DNA from: Belliella aquatica
GTDB taxonomy: Bacteria > Bacteroidota > Bacteroidia > Cytophagales > Cyclobacteriaceae
Length of the DNA stretch: 64,000 bases
Assembly (NCBI RefSeq): GCF_014637795.1
Contig: NZ_BMFD01000001.1
Location: 160,518-224,517, forward strand
Reading direction: 5' to 3'
The translations under genes were made by a program, and so were the position numbers. How positions within the stretch are numbered: the first letter of the stretch is position 1; each line of letters opens with the position of its first letter. Below are positions 16,834 to 25,259 of this stretch, piece after piece. The notes under the pieces are model-generated. The model ran no database searches. It saw nothing but the letters and a program-made list of their open reading frames with translations, and had not been told where the DNA came from.

Positions 16834-17901
16834 TTATCGGGTTTCTCTCACATAGATTTCATACAGCTTCGTCAAATAAAGCGAGAACAAAAGCATGATA
16901 AAAGCGATGGCAGCTCCAAATACAATTCCTTTTTTTAATTTGATTTCGATTCTTTGTAATGGGAATCTTGGAGAATCTATGATTTGAATTAAGGGTGAAT
17001 TGTTTCTATGATTGACTCTGGCAATTTCCAGATTTTTGACAATTTCTGAATACACTGAAGAGGCAGCAGAGATGTCAATTTGCCTTTTTCGGGCATCTAC
17101 TGTTCCGGATTGCAAAAGCGGATTGGGATTGGGAATTCTATCGGCTGTATTGGCAAAAGCCACTAAACTTTCGTCCAGTATTTTTCTAACACTATCTGCT
17201 TGTGTTTGCAGAATTTGCAGATTTTCAGCAGTTTTTTTGGTTTTGGTTTCGAAGTAAAAACCATTCACTTTTTCTACCAAAGTTTCATTAAACACTTTTG
17301 AAAATGCCTCATCTTTAGATTGAATGCTTACTTTGATGATGGTCAATTTCCTATCAGGCTTATTCACCCCAAGATGATCTTTTCTAATCAGCTTAGTGAT
17401 TTCCTTCACAACAGAATCTTGTGTCACAGAAAAGGAAGCTCTTTCGATTGAAAAATCAAAAGCACTCAAATCTACTTTACTTTTCCACTTCTTTTGGAGC
17501 TTATTGAAAGCAATAAATCGATTAATTAAAAGGGATTCTTCATCGAAAGGACTCAAAAGTGCCTTATCAATCATATTGTCAGAGCGATAGAGCTCCATGA
17601 TGTTATCTCCCTGAAAAAGGCCACTTGAACTTCCTAAAGAACCCAAATTCACTCCCACCAATGAAGCCAATCCAGACATGCCTCCCATACCTCCCATATC
17701 AGATTCTTCCAATACAAAAGAAGTTTCTGCTAAATAAACTGGCTTTTTAACAATTGAAATAGCGGCTCCGAGTATTCCCCCAAGCAAAACAATTCCAAGT
17801 ATCAATTTCCATTGACTCCGGAAATAATTTATCCAAAATCTAAATCTCAAAACAACCTCTTTAAGAGTAATCTTATCGTCCAAAATATGCTTTTCTGACA
17901 T
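16834..17901 (-). CDS. Chain-length determinant protein (Wzz/PCP family)
   Basis: A 355-residue polysaccharide co-polymerase with two transmembrane helices: about 36-55 (WKLILGIVLLGGILGAAISI) and about 325-347 (GIVFGAAIAFIMLLFSLYL), with a large periplasmic coiled-coil domain between them. A Gly/Met-rich stretch, DMGGMGGMSGLASLVGVNLG, follows the first helix, as in many Bacteroidota Wzz proteins. There is no cytoplasmic tyrosine kinase domain (no Walker A or Tyr-rich tail), so it is a PCP-1-like form rather than Wzc. It is 5 bases after the exporter gene and 14 before wzx, so the three are clearly co-transcribed. Confidence 0.87.
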   Translation of the reverse strand: MSEKHILDDKITLKEVVLRFRFWINYFRSQWKLILGIVLLGGILGAAISIVKKPVYLAETSFVLEESDMGGMGGMSGLASLVGVNLGSLGSSSGLFQGDNIMELYRSDNMIDKALLSPFDEESLLINRFIAFNKLQKKWKSKVDLSAFDFSIERASFSVTQDSVVKEITKLIRKDHLGVNKPDRKLTIIKVSIQSKDEAFSKVFNETLVEKVNGFYFETKTKKTAENLQILQTQADSVRKILDESLVAFANTADRIPNPNPLLQSGTVDARKRQIDISAASSVYSEIVKNLEIARVNHRNNSPLIQIIDSPRFPLQRIEIKLKKGIVFGAAIAFIMLLFSLYLTKLYEIYVRETR

Positions 17902-17906
17902 GCTTC

Positions 17907-20531
17907 TTATTGACTTAATTGTGAGATAATCAATGCTAGTGTGGCTAAGCCAGTCGTTAATCCTATTAACTCACCAGGTCTAAGCATTACTTTTGGTCCT
18001 TTTGTAGGAACAAAAATCTCTGCACCGGGCTCAACATTCGGATAGGCTCGTATGCCTAGGAAATTTCTAGTTCTCGATACTTCCCCATTGGCATAGACCA
18101 CATAAGTCCTCTTCCTATTTGCTCTATTGTCAAAACCGCCAGCTTTATTGATGTAGTGTTTCAGCCCTTTTACATTTTCATACCTTACGGTTGTAGGATA
18201 GACGACATCACCACGCATTCTTACGGTTTGTAGTTGTCTCGGAATAGAAATGATATCCCCCTCTTCCAAAATTAAATCATAATCGGACCCTGGATTATTG
18301 ATGATTTTCTCTAAATCTATAGCCACTGCTTCGGTCTGCTTGATCTTAATAGGAGAAATATCAGCTTTACTTTCGGCGATTCCAGAAATCGTTTCCTTTT
18401 TTACATTAGATACAGCAGAGCTTTCTGCCGCACTACTTTGATCTGCTTCTCTATTTCCTAAGTCTTTGAATAACCTTTCAAGAAGTAATTCTTGTGCTTC
18501 AGTATTATTCGGGTCGAATTGGAGTTTTTGTTGAAGATCGATCAGGTTTTTCTGTCTTCTAAGTTGCTCAGATTCTGTATCATAATATTCTGTTCTTCTG
18601 ATCAACGTTGCCCCTTTTGGATAAGCAAAGGCAGTCAAACCACCTGCTCTGCCGATGACATCAGAGATTCTTTCTTTGGCTGATTGCACGGCAAATGCAC
18701 CTGGAGAATTTACCTGACCTTCTATAAAGATCATTTTCTCCAAAGTGAAATTAGGCTTGCGTCTGATAATCACATTATCAAATGGAGCGAGAACTTCCGT
18801 TTCATTTGAAAGACTCAAATCTTGATTGATGGTGATAGGGATCAAGGTAGAAAAGACCCCTGATTCAGGATTTTCAATTCTTCTCGCGATTTCAATATCC
18901 TCAGTGCTTGCAGCTTCTCTAAGTCCACCTGCCAAAATAATGAGGTCCTCTACAGTCATTTGTTTTGAAAAAGGATATGTTCCTGGCTTTTTTACCTCTC
19001 CTGTAATTTGAACATAGATTTCTTCTTTGAGATCGTATATGCTTGAAATTCTGACAACATCTTCTCTTTCCAGTAAAATATCTTGAGCAGCTCCAGATAA
19101 AATATTTTGAAGATTAACATTGATGATTTCTGTACTCAAGTCATCTTTGGTTCTTAGGATACTCGCTCGCTCCAAGAAGGCTTCTCCTCTAATCCCATCA
19201 GCATTTTCTATCAATTTTTTAAGTGTCAACCCTTCAGTGAGTGCGTAGTTCCCTTCACGGAATACAGCGCCTTTGATTTGAACCCTATTGCTAAACCTAT
19301 TCAGTACTTTTCCTATGGTGTAGATATCACCACCTTTTACAGTGAAAATTTCAAATTGATTTTTGAAGATATCAGAGACTGCCCTTTGTTTACCAGTCAC
19401 CCTCGTCACTGTAATTCGGTCTTGAAAAGCTTCATCGGTAAAACCTCCTGCGTATTTGAGTAATTGGTCAAAGCTTTCACCATTCTTCACTTCAAATATC
19501 TTCTTTCTCTTTACTTCACCTTCCATCGTGGCTCTACCTTCAAAAGGCTCCACCAAAATGATGTCTTGATCTTGGATTTGGAGATTTAGATTGGCTTTTC
19601 CATTGATTAGAAAATCATAAATATCGATCGTAGATACAACATTCCCGTTTCTTACCAATTTGATATTACGCATGGTACCGTTTTCATTTGGCCCCCCTGC
19701 TGCATAAAGTGCATTAAAAACCGAACTGAAAGCACTCAGCGTAAATGTTCCAGGCAACCTGACCTCACCAACCAAGTGGACTTTTATTGTTCTGACATTC
19801 CCTAGGGTCACCTGAATAAAGGTGTTTGGATTTGATCCTCTCATTCCCTCATAAAAACCAGATATTCTATTTTTCAATATCGCTGTGGCTTCTTCTATCG
19901 ATTTACCTGAAAGACTTACTGGACCGATATTATCGATGATCGCAAACCCATCAGGATTGATATTCGCTTCGTAATATTTCTCAGATTGGCCATAGATATC
20001 TATATAAATCATATCTCCAGCTCCCAAAATATAGCTTTTTGGAGTTGCTAGATTTAAGTTAGGTTCGAAGGTTAATTTCCTGTTTTTGTTATAAAAAAGG
20101 TCAGTCCCAAAATAAGGAGATTCTTCTTCTTTCAGTGCACCACTTTGTTGAAACTTGAATATGCCTTGCGTAATTTCATTGATGTCACCTTGGGTACGTG
20201 GTTCTCTTTTGGAGGCGCCTCCCGAGGTAGATCTACCCATTGATCCGGCGAAATTTATTTTTTCAATTCGCTCTTGTAGCTTTTCAATCTGATAAGCAGA
20301 CAAGCCTCTTAATCGTGCCATTTGGATCAATTCAGCCTCAGAAAGCCCTGCTTCGCTTGCTCTTCTCAAAAGCTCTTTGATCTGCTCATCAGACAATTCC
20401 TCTACATTGATACTAGAAATATCAGATAAAGACTGGGCTTGAACTTGATTCGGAACCACTAAAAAAAGGGCTGAAAAGAGAATAATTGCAGCACAAAGGT
20501 TTCTAAATAATGAAATTAGAGGTGAATGCAT
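17907..20531 (-). CDS. Polysaccharide export protein with multiple SLBB domains (Wza-like)
   Basis: The product is about 874 residues when started at the ATG at 20531, where a Sec signal peptide begins (MHSPLISLFRNLCAAIILFS, cleaved after VQAQ); upstream TTG and ATG codons exist. A helical region rich in Glu and Leu comes first (about 35-100). The poly-export domain is recognisable at ILGAGDMIYIDIYGQSE, and then repeated SLBB beta-grasp units carry VHLVGEVRLPGTF, VQITGEVKKPGTYPFS, IFIEGQVNSPGAF and VRMRGDVVYPTTV. A hydrophobic C-terminus (LIGLTTGLATLALIIS) closes it. It is much longer than Wza (about 380 aa), as is usual in Bacteroidota. It forms the outer-membrane/periplasmic exit channel. 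Confidence 0.9.
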   Translation of the reverse strand: MHSPLISLFRNLCAAIILFSALFLVVPNQVQAQSLSDISSINVEELSDEQIKELLRRASEAGLSEAELIQMARLRGLSAYQIEKLQERIEKINFAGSMGRSTSGGASKREPRTQGDINEITQGIFKFQQSGALKEEESPYFGTDLFYNKNRKLTFEPNLNLATPKSYILGAGDMIYIDIYGQSEKYYEANINPDGFAIIDNIGPVSLSGKSIEEATAILKNRISGFYEGMRGSNPNTFIQVTLGNVRTIKVHLVGEVRLPGTFTLSAFSSVFNALYAAGGPNENGTMRNIKLVRNGNVVSTIDIYDFLINGKANLNLQIQDQDIILVEPFEGRATMEGEVKRKKIFEVKNGESFDQLLKYAGGFTDEAFQDRITVTRVTGKQRAVSDIFKNQFEIFTVKGGDIYTIGKVLNRFSNRVQIKGAVFREGNYALTEGLTLKKLIENADGIRGEAFLERASILRTKDDLSTEIINVNLQNILSGAAQDILLEREDVVRISSIYDLKEEIYVQITGEVKKPGTYPFSKQMTVEDLIILAGGLREAASTEDIEIARRIENPESGVFSTLIPITINQDLSLSNETEVLAPFDNVIIRRKPNFTLEKMIFIEGQVNSPGAFAVQSAKERISDVIGRAGGLTAFAYPKGATLIRRTEYYDTESEQLRRQKNLIDLQQKLQFDPNNTEAQELLLERLFKDLGNREADQSSAAESSAVSNVKKETISGIAESKADISPIKIKQTEAVAIDLEKIINNPGSDYDLILEEGDIISIPRQLQTVRMRGDVVYPTTVRYENVKGLKHYINKAGGFDNRANRKRTYVVYANGEVSRTRNFLGIRAYPNVEPGAEIFVPTKGPKVMLRPGELIGLTTGLATLALIISQLSQ

Positions 20532-20698
20532 AAGGGTAAGGACATTTAAGATCAATTGCATCAATGAAAATGAAAACGTTCACTCCATAGAAGCAAGAAT
20601 GGTAATCTTTCAGTATAAAATATGAGAAAACTTGCGTAAAGATAACTATTCCATGCAGTAAAGAAATAGCCTAACAGCTAAAATAAGGGCTTTTTCAT

Positions 20699-21700
20699 TT
20701 ACTCAGAGCAGTTCTTACAAATTTCTATCTCCCTCCTGTCTGAAAGAAGCTGTTTCCTAAATTGCTGATAATTTGAATTTTGCCATATTTCAGCCATCGG
20801 AGTATAATTAACTTGGCCCATAACATGTTCTGCATCTTTATCAAAACAGCAGGGGACCACACGCCCATCCCAAGTCACGACAGCGCCTTGCCACATGCGC
20901 CAACATTTGTTTTCAATGGACTTTTTGAGTTTCCACTTTCCACTTTTCGCTAATATATATCGCGAATATTTCTCTTCGCTTGGAATTAACTCAGAGCCAT
21001 TTTCAAAATCGTAAATCTGTGCAGACTTCAGCTGCAACTCGTCTACCTTCATTTCAATTGCCCAAGATTTCAATTCATTGAGTTGATGTTCATTTTTTCC
21101 TGTCACGAGAAATTGAAGAATGATTCGCGGATAGCGCTGCTTTCTTTCTGCTCTTTTTTCAATCAGTAATTTCAGTCCTTCCTGAACTTTAGACAAACTC
21201 CCCCCAACCCGATAATCTTGATAAATTTCTTGAGTAATCCCATCCATAGACACAATCAATTGTTTCAGCCCTGAATCCAATGTTTTAGCTACATTTTGGT
21301 CTGTTAAATAATGTGCATTCGTAGAGGTAGCTGTGAAGACTTTTCGTTCATTCGCATACTTTACCAATTCCAAAAACTGTGGATGCAAATAAGGTTCGCC
21401 TTGAAAGTATAAGTGTAAATAGGTAAGATCAGCTGCATTTTCATCAATAATTTTTTTGAAAAGTGCTTCCTGTATCATCCCGGTTGGACGGGAAAAGCTC
21501 CTCAAGCCACTTGGGCACTCCGGGCATCTGAGATTACAGCTTGTGGTTGGTTCTATAGAGAGTGTCGTAGGTTTTCCCCAGACTATAGGTTTTTTGATCC
21601 AGCGGCTATAGTGAAATGAAGAGAATAACAAAAAATAGTTAGAGATTTTCCTCCAACTGAGTAATTTCCAATAGCTGTACGCGGTGATGAGTTTGTTCAC
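20699..21700 (-). CDS. Radical SAM / SPASM domain protein
   Basis: A 333-residue radical SAM enzyme. The [4Fe-4S] cluster motif is CNLRCPEC at residues 55-62 (CxxxCxxC), and the SPASM-like C-terminus has cysteines in KCWRMW, VVPCCFDKD and a terminal CKNCSE (C328 and C331), for a second cluster. It is closest in layout to the SPASM proteins found in polysaccharide and cofactor loci; no precursor peptide gene is seen next to it. The start is GTG at 21700. It lies upstream of the exporter on the same strand (about 170 bases away), so it may be the first gene of the glycan transcript. The substrate is unknown. Confidence 0.85.
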   Translation of the reverse strand: MNKLITAYSYWKLLSWRKISNYFLLFSSFHYSRWIKKPIVWGKPTTLSIEPTTSCNLRCPECPSGLRSFSRPTGMIQEALFKKIIDENAADLTYLHLYFQGEPYLHPQFLELVKYANERKVFTATSTNAHYLTDQNVAKTLDSGLKQLIVSMDGITQEIYQDYRVGGSLSKVQEGLKLLIEKRAERKQRYPRIILQFLVTGKNEHQLNELKSWAIEMKVDELQLKSAQIYDFENGSELIPSEEKYSRYILAKSGKWKLKKSIENKCWRMWQGAVVTWDGRVVPCCFDKDAEHVMGQVNYTPMAEIWQNSNYQQFRKQLLSDRREIEICKNCSE

Positions 21701-21794
21701 AAATGATCTTTCAAGTATTCGAGGGTAAGTTAGTAAAATGTTATTTGTCTAGAAGGGATAAAGTGCTTGATCTTTAAATCTAAAGAGGACATTC

Positions 21795-21862
21795 GACCCC
21801 ATTGGGGTCGGGGTTGGGATGTAAATCTTGATTTTCTAGAAACCTAAGACCTCTTCAAGGTC
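21795..21862 (+). repeat. REP unit A (two-hairpin repeat)
   Basis: Hairpin 1 is GACCCCATTGGGGTC at 21795-21809; hairpin 2 is GACCTCTTCAAGGTC at 21848-21862, starting 53 bases later. The unit lies downstream of the transposase gene. The spacer contains GTAAATCTTGATTTTCTAGA, similar to the spacers of units B and C. Confidence 0.8.
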
Positions 21863-21968
21863 TGGATTGTATGGAATACGGCCTTTATAAAATTTGAACA
21901 CCCTAGGTATGCTTACTATTTGGGATTTAAAATGAAAAAGAATGGCCAAGACTGATTTGAAAAATAAA

Positions 21969-22430
21969 TTAGTCTATCCATTCAAACAGATACTCATCTT
22001 TAAAATCAATCTCATATTTTTTCAGGAACTCATAATACTCTTCTTTGAAACTCCTTTTTCTGTGGTGCTCCTTTTGATTGTTAATATAAGAAATAACCTT
22101 ATCCAAAGAAGAATGTGAATAAGAAAAAGCACCATACCCATCTTGCCATTGAAATTTGAACTTGGTCATTTTTCTACTATTTATTAAATTAGTGGAGGCT
22201 TTTTTTATTTCTCTGACCAAATCAGAAAGACAACAGGATGGCTTCATACCAATTAGAATATGTATATGATTATGTGTTCCATTGATTGTTAGAAGTTTTT
22301 GACCTTTATTTTGAACAATACCAGTGATATATTTAAAGAGTTCTTCCTCCCATGCACTTTCAATCAAAGCTTCTCTATTCTTTACAGCAAATACTACTTG
22401 AATATAAATTTGTGAAAAAGTACCAGACAT
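21969..22430 (-). CDS. IS200-like REP-associated tyrosine transposase (RAYT)
   Basis: A 153-residue HUH single-strand transposase of the Y1 class. The HUH motif is HIH at residues 55-57 (within THNHIHILIGM), the catalytic Tyr115 is in VISYINNQKEHH, and the WQDGYGAFSYS block (about 95-105) is characteristic of the family. These enzymes cut and join ssDNA at palindromes. The gene is flanked by two-hairpin repeats (one unit downstream, two upstream), the arrangement known for RAYT/REP systems, rather than by simple IS200 ends. It is complete and probably active or recently active. No second (TnpB-like) gene is present. Confidence 0.9.
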   Translation of the reverse strand: MSGTFSQIYIQVVFAVKNREALIESAWEEELFKYITGIVQNKGQKLLTINGTHNHIHILIGMKPSCCLSDLVREIKKASTNLINSRKMTKFKFQWQDGYGAFSYSHSSLDKVISYINNQKEHHRKRSFKEEYYEFLKKYEIDFKDEYLFEWID

Positions 22431-22540
22431 TTTTTTCGCTTAAACCCTGAAATAATTTTCTACATGTTAAAATAGACATAAAGTATTGTTTTTGAAACCA
22501 TTGAATGCAAGTGTATTTAGAAAATTTGGATTTATGTTCA

Positions 22541-22670
22541 ATTTATCCCAATGGATATTCTATGTCTGATTTTCATATCGAATGAGAATATTCGACCCCA
22601 TTGGGGTCGGGGTTGGCATGTGCATATTGGTTTTTCTACAAACATATGACCTCTTCGAGGTCGGGATTCT
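22541..22670 (+). repeat. REP unit B with 45-bp leader
   Basis: It begins with a TATCCCAATGGATA hairpin (22544-22557) and a TTCTATGTCTGATTTTCATA segment, then hairpin GACCCCATTGGGGTC at 22594-22608 and GACCTCTTCGAGGTC at 22648-22662. Its sequence is nearly the same as unit C. Confidence 0.85.
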
Positions 22671-22801
22671 ACCTATTATCAACTTATATATAGAAGTGCT
22701 ATTGATTATTTTTGAGATCAGGAATGCATTGAATACAGCTCAATAGTATAAAATTCTATCATGTGAAAATTAGCGTGTACATAGCGTAAAATTTATTCTC
22801 C

Positions 22802-22930
22802 ATTTATCCCAATGGATATTCTATGTCTGATTTCCATGTCGAAAGAGAATATTCGACCCCAGTGGGGTCTGGGTTGGCATGTGCATATTGGTTTTCCTAG
22901 AAACATAAAACCTCTTCGAGGTCGAGATTT
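22802..22930 (+). repeat. REP unit C with 45-bp leader
   Basis: A near-copy of unit B 261 bases further on: hairpin TATCCCAATGGATA at 22805-22818, GACCCCAGTGGGGTC at 22855-22869 (the paired bases CATTG/CAGTG vary), and AACCTCTTCGAGGTC ending at 22923. The spacing between hairpins is 54 bases, as in B. Confidence 0.85.
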
Positions 22931-23049
22931 ATCAATCTTGATCTATAATAGAAACTAACCAAAATTACATTGAGCTTATCTATATCAGTAATATTTCTAA
23001 CATTAACTTTAAAAAAAGCATACTCTATTCGGTAAGATTTTATCTTTAT

Positions 23050-23121
23050 TTATCCCGAAGGGATAATAAGTTTATAGAAATCATAGGATAAATACCCTAC
23101 CCAACGACCCTAAAAGGGTCG
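23050..23121 (+). repeat. Fourth, diverged hairpin element
   Basis: TATCCCGAAGGGATA (23051-23065) is followed 40 bases on by CGACCCTAAAAGGGTCG (23105-23121). It has the same two-hairpin plan as the REP units but different loop and stem sequences. With units A to C it fills most of the gene-free 22431-23239 stretch; I see no ORF there. Confidence 0.55.
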
Positions 23122-23192
23122 CATGTTTATAAAATGAATATTATTAATCGAATATCGTTTTCACCTTTAGACAATTTGTGATTTAGGCATAA

Positions 23193-23224
23193 AAAAAGCG
23201 GAGAATCTTACATCTCCGCTTTTT
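23193..23224 (-). terminator. Terminator of the comA-popT-aroE operon
   Basis: AAAAAGCGGAGA pairs with TCTCCGCTTTTTC over an 8-base loop; the minus strand ends in a T run. It lies 15 bases beyond the decarboxylase stop (23240), giving the operon a clear 3' end. Confidence 0.85.
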
Positions 23225-23239
23225 CTATTCCTAACTATC

Positions 23240-24493
23240 TTAATTTTTCTTCGACTTCAACTCTCCTGAAAGATCCATCAAAAAGCTATCGATAGTACCG
23301 GGCTTGACGTGAGGCATCACCACAATTTTGTACCATTCAGCTTTGTGTTCGTAAGAATTTGCAACCAAATAATATTTGTCAGCAAGTTCGGCTGACATGT
23401 ATTTGGCCTTGATTGCGATGATATTGTTATATGGATTTCTGAAATACTCTACACCCATTTTCTCCAGTTTCTTACAAATCCGCTCAGTTTTGTCACAGAG
23501 GGTTTCCATTTTGTACTTCCAGCCTTCTGAACCGTGAATTTTTAAAATCATCCACATCGAAATTGCATTGGCACCAGAGCGACTTCCACTGATGGTATAA
23601 TCTTTTCCAGGGATGTATTGCGCTTCGTCAGTTTTCACATATTCGATATATCCCTTTCTGATCAAAAACAAACCTGTGCCATAAGGCGTCTGAAGCATCT
23701 TATGCCCATCGGCAGTGATCGAATTCATGTAGGGATTCTGGAATGTATAGCGACTCGTCGTATTGGTAAAAGGATAGATAAATCCTCCATAAGCAGCATC
23801 GACATGAATTCTGAAATCCACATTTTGATTACTGAAAAAATCCCCCAACATATCGATATCATCCACCGACCCAAACATCGTTGTGGATAAATTGGCAATC
23901 ACAATGAAGTATTTGATTCCATTCGCACTGGCTTCTTTGATTTTCTCTTCCAGAGATGATTTAAGGATCTCCCTAGTTTCAGAATCTACTTCAAGAATGA
24001 TATTTTGAATATTGAGAATGTTTGCCCCCTTTGGCATGGAATAGTGAGAATCTTCAGAATAGACTAAACCGATTTCTCCCAGTCGAGCGTCATGCTCTTT
24101 CATGAAATAATTGCGGTATATCCACATGGCTTGGATATTCGCTTCTGTTCCTCCAGTAGCGACGTATCCATCTTGGCCATTTGGTTCTCCATTGAAAATT
24201 TCCTCAGAAACCAAGTGAATTAAATCGCGCTCAATCTTTTGTGTCCCTTCGAAAACTTCCAAGACAGATTTTTCACTTAAAGTGTGCACACCAATATGAT
24301 TGGGATTACGCACCATAGCAGACATAAATGGGGCATCCTGAAGAAAAGGAGCGTCAGGATAGAACTCTGAAGTGTCCAAATAAGTCCCGGGAATACCTAG
24401 AATTGGTCTTTCGCCTCTATAATCAAGGTTTTCACCAAGGGCTTTGAATACGATTTCTTTTATTTGTTCGTGTGATAGTTTTTTCCAGTACAT
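23240..24493 (-). CDS. Pyridoxal-dependent decarboxylase (group II)
   Basis: A 417-residue PLP enzyme of the group II decarboxylase fold. Visible PLP elements are TGGTEAN (113-119), His150 in YSEDSHYS stacking on the ring, HVDAAYGG with Asp232 (pyridine N), and ADGHKMLQTPYG with the Schiff-base Lys265. It is shorter than GadB/DDC enzymes and resembles the bacterial/archaeal histidine, aspartate or tyrosine decarboxylase group (MfnA-like). The substrate cannot be fixed by eye. It is the last gene of an operon that includes a ComA-type phosphosulfolactate synthase, so cysteate or another acidic amino acid is a candidate; this is inference. Confidence 0.82.
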   Translation of the reverse strand: MYWKKLSHEQIKEIVFKALGENLDYRGERPILGIPGTYLDTSEFYPDAPFLQDAPFMSAMVRNPNHIGVHTLSEKSVLEVFEGTQKIERDLIHLVSEEIFNGEPNGQDGYVATGGTEANIQAMWIYRNYFMKEHDARLGEIGLVYSEDSHYSMPKGANILNIQNIILEVDSETREILKSSLEEKIKEASANGIKYFIVIANLSTTMFGSVDDIDMLGDFFSNQNVDFRIHVDAAYGGFIYPFTNTTSRYTFQNPYMNSITADGHKMLQTPYGTGLFLIRKGYIEYVKTDEAQYIPGKDYTISGSRSGANAISMWMILKIHGSEGWKYKMETLCDKTERICKKLEKMGVEYFRNPYNNIIAIKAKYMSAELADKYYLVANSYEHKAEWYKIVVMPHVKPGTIDSFLMDLSGELKSKKN

Positions 24494-24518
24494 GATAATT
24501 TTTTAAAATGGTAAGAAA

Positions 24519-25259
24519 TTAATTCCAAATCTTCCAAGCAGCTTCTGCTTGAAGATGTAGCATTTCCAAACCATTTTTAACTACCGCACCTCGCGCTTCC
24601 ATAGAACGCATCAAAAAAGTTTTCTCTGGATTATAGACCAAATCATATACTTTATGCTGATTTGTGATCAAGTTCACATCGATATCAGGCATCACTTCTG
24701 TCTCTGGAAATGTCCCAAGAGGAGTAGAATTGATAATAAGATGATGGCTTTTTAAGATGCTATCATCCACTTTTAGGTCTTGATAGGTAATCAATTCTTC
24801 CACATCACTTGGTGTGCGGGACACAATCAAATACTCAATTTCTAAGTCTTTCAATGCTTGAATAACTGCCTTGGAAGCACCTCCCGTTCCTAAAACCAAG
24901 GCTTTTGGACGATCTTCACCCAACCAGGTTTCAAGTGAAATCTTGAATCCAATATAGTCTGTGTTGTACCCTGTAAGCTTTCCATTATTCAATTTGATGC
25001 AATTGACTGCACCGATATTTTCACATGCAGGATCCAATGCATCCAAAAGAGCAATCACTTTTTCTTTGTAAGGAATGGTTACACTCAAGCCTTCTAACTC
25101 TTTATTTTGAGCCAAAACGTCTTTCAAATGCTCGATTTCATCCAATTCGTAAAGATCAAATTGACAATCAGACAAGCCCTCTCTTTCAAATTTCTCAGTG
25201 AAATATTTTTTGGAGAAGGAATGGGTAAGTTTATAACCGATTAAGCCGAATTTTCTCAT
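24519..25259 (-). CDS. aroE: Shikimate dehydrogenase
   Basis: A 246-residue NADP-dependent shikimate dehydrogenase, which reduces 3-dehydroshikimate to shikimate in aromatic amino-acid synthesis. Substrate-side motifs are GYKLTHSFSK (residues 8-17, the SxS equivalent), VTIPYKEKV with the catalytic Lys (about 62-70), and AVNCIKLNNGKLTGYNTDYIGF with the Asn and Asp ligands. The cofactor loop is LVLGTGGASKAV, and VSRTPS suits NADP. It is slightly short compared with E. coli AroE (272), as in many Bacteroidota. Its start overlaps the DUF368 stop by 4 bases. The other shikimate genes are elsewhere. Confidence 0.93.
   Translation of the reverse strand: MRKFGLIGYKLTHSFSKKYFTEKFEREGLSDCQFDLYELDEIEHLKDVLAQNKELEGLSVTIPYKEKVIALLDALDPACENIGAVNCIKLNNGKLTGYNTDYIGFKISLETWLGEDRPKALVLGTGGASKAVIQALKDLEIEYLIVSRTPSDVEELITYQDLKVDDSILKSHHLIINSTPLGTFPETEVMPDIDVNLITNQHKVYDLVYNPEKTFLMRSMEARGAVVKNGLEMLHLQAEAAWKIWN

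Noticed and set aside
21780-23125. CRISPR array reading of the repeats around the transposase
   Set aside because: Copies are few, unequally spaced and palindromic with a transposase next to them; no Cas gene or regular spacer is seen.
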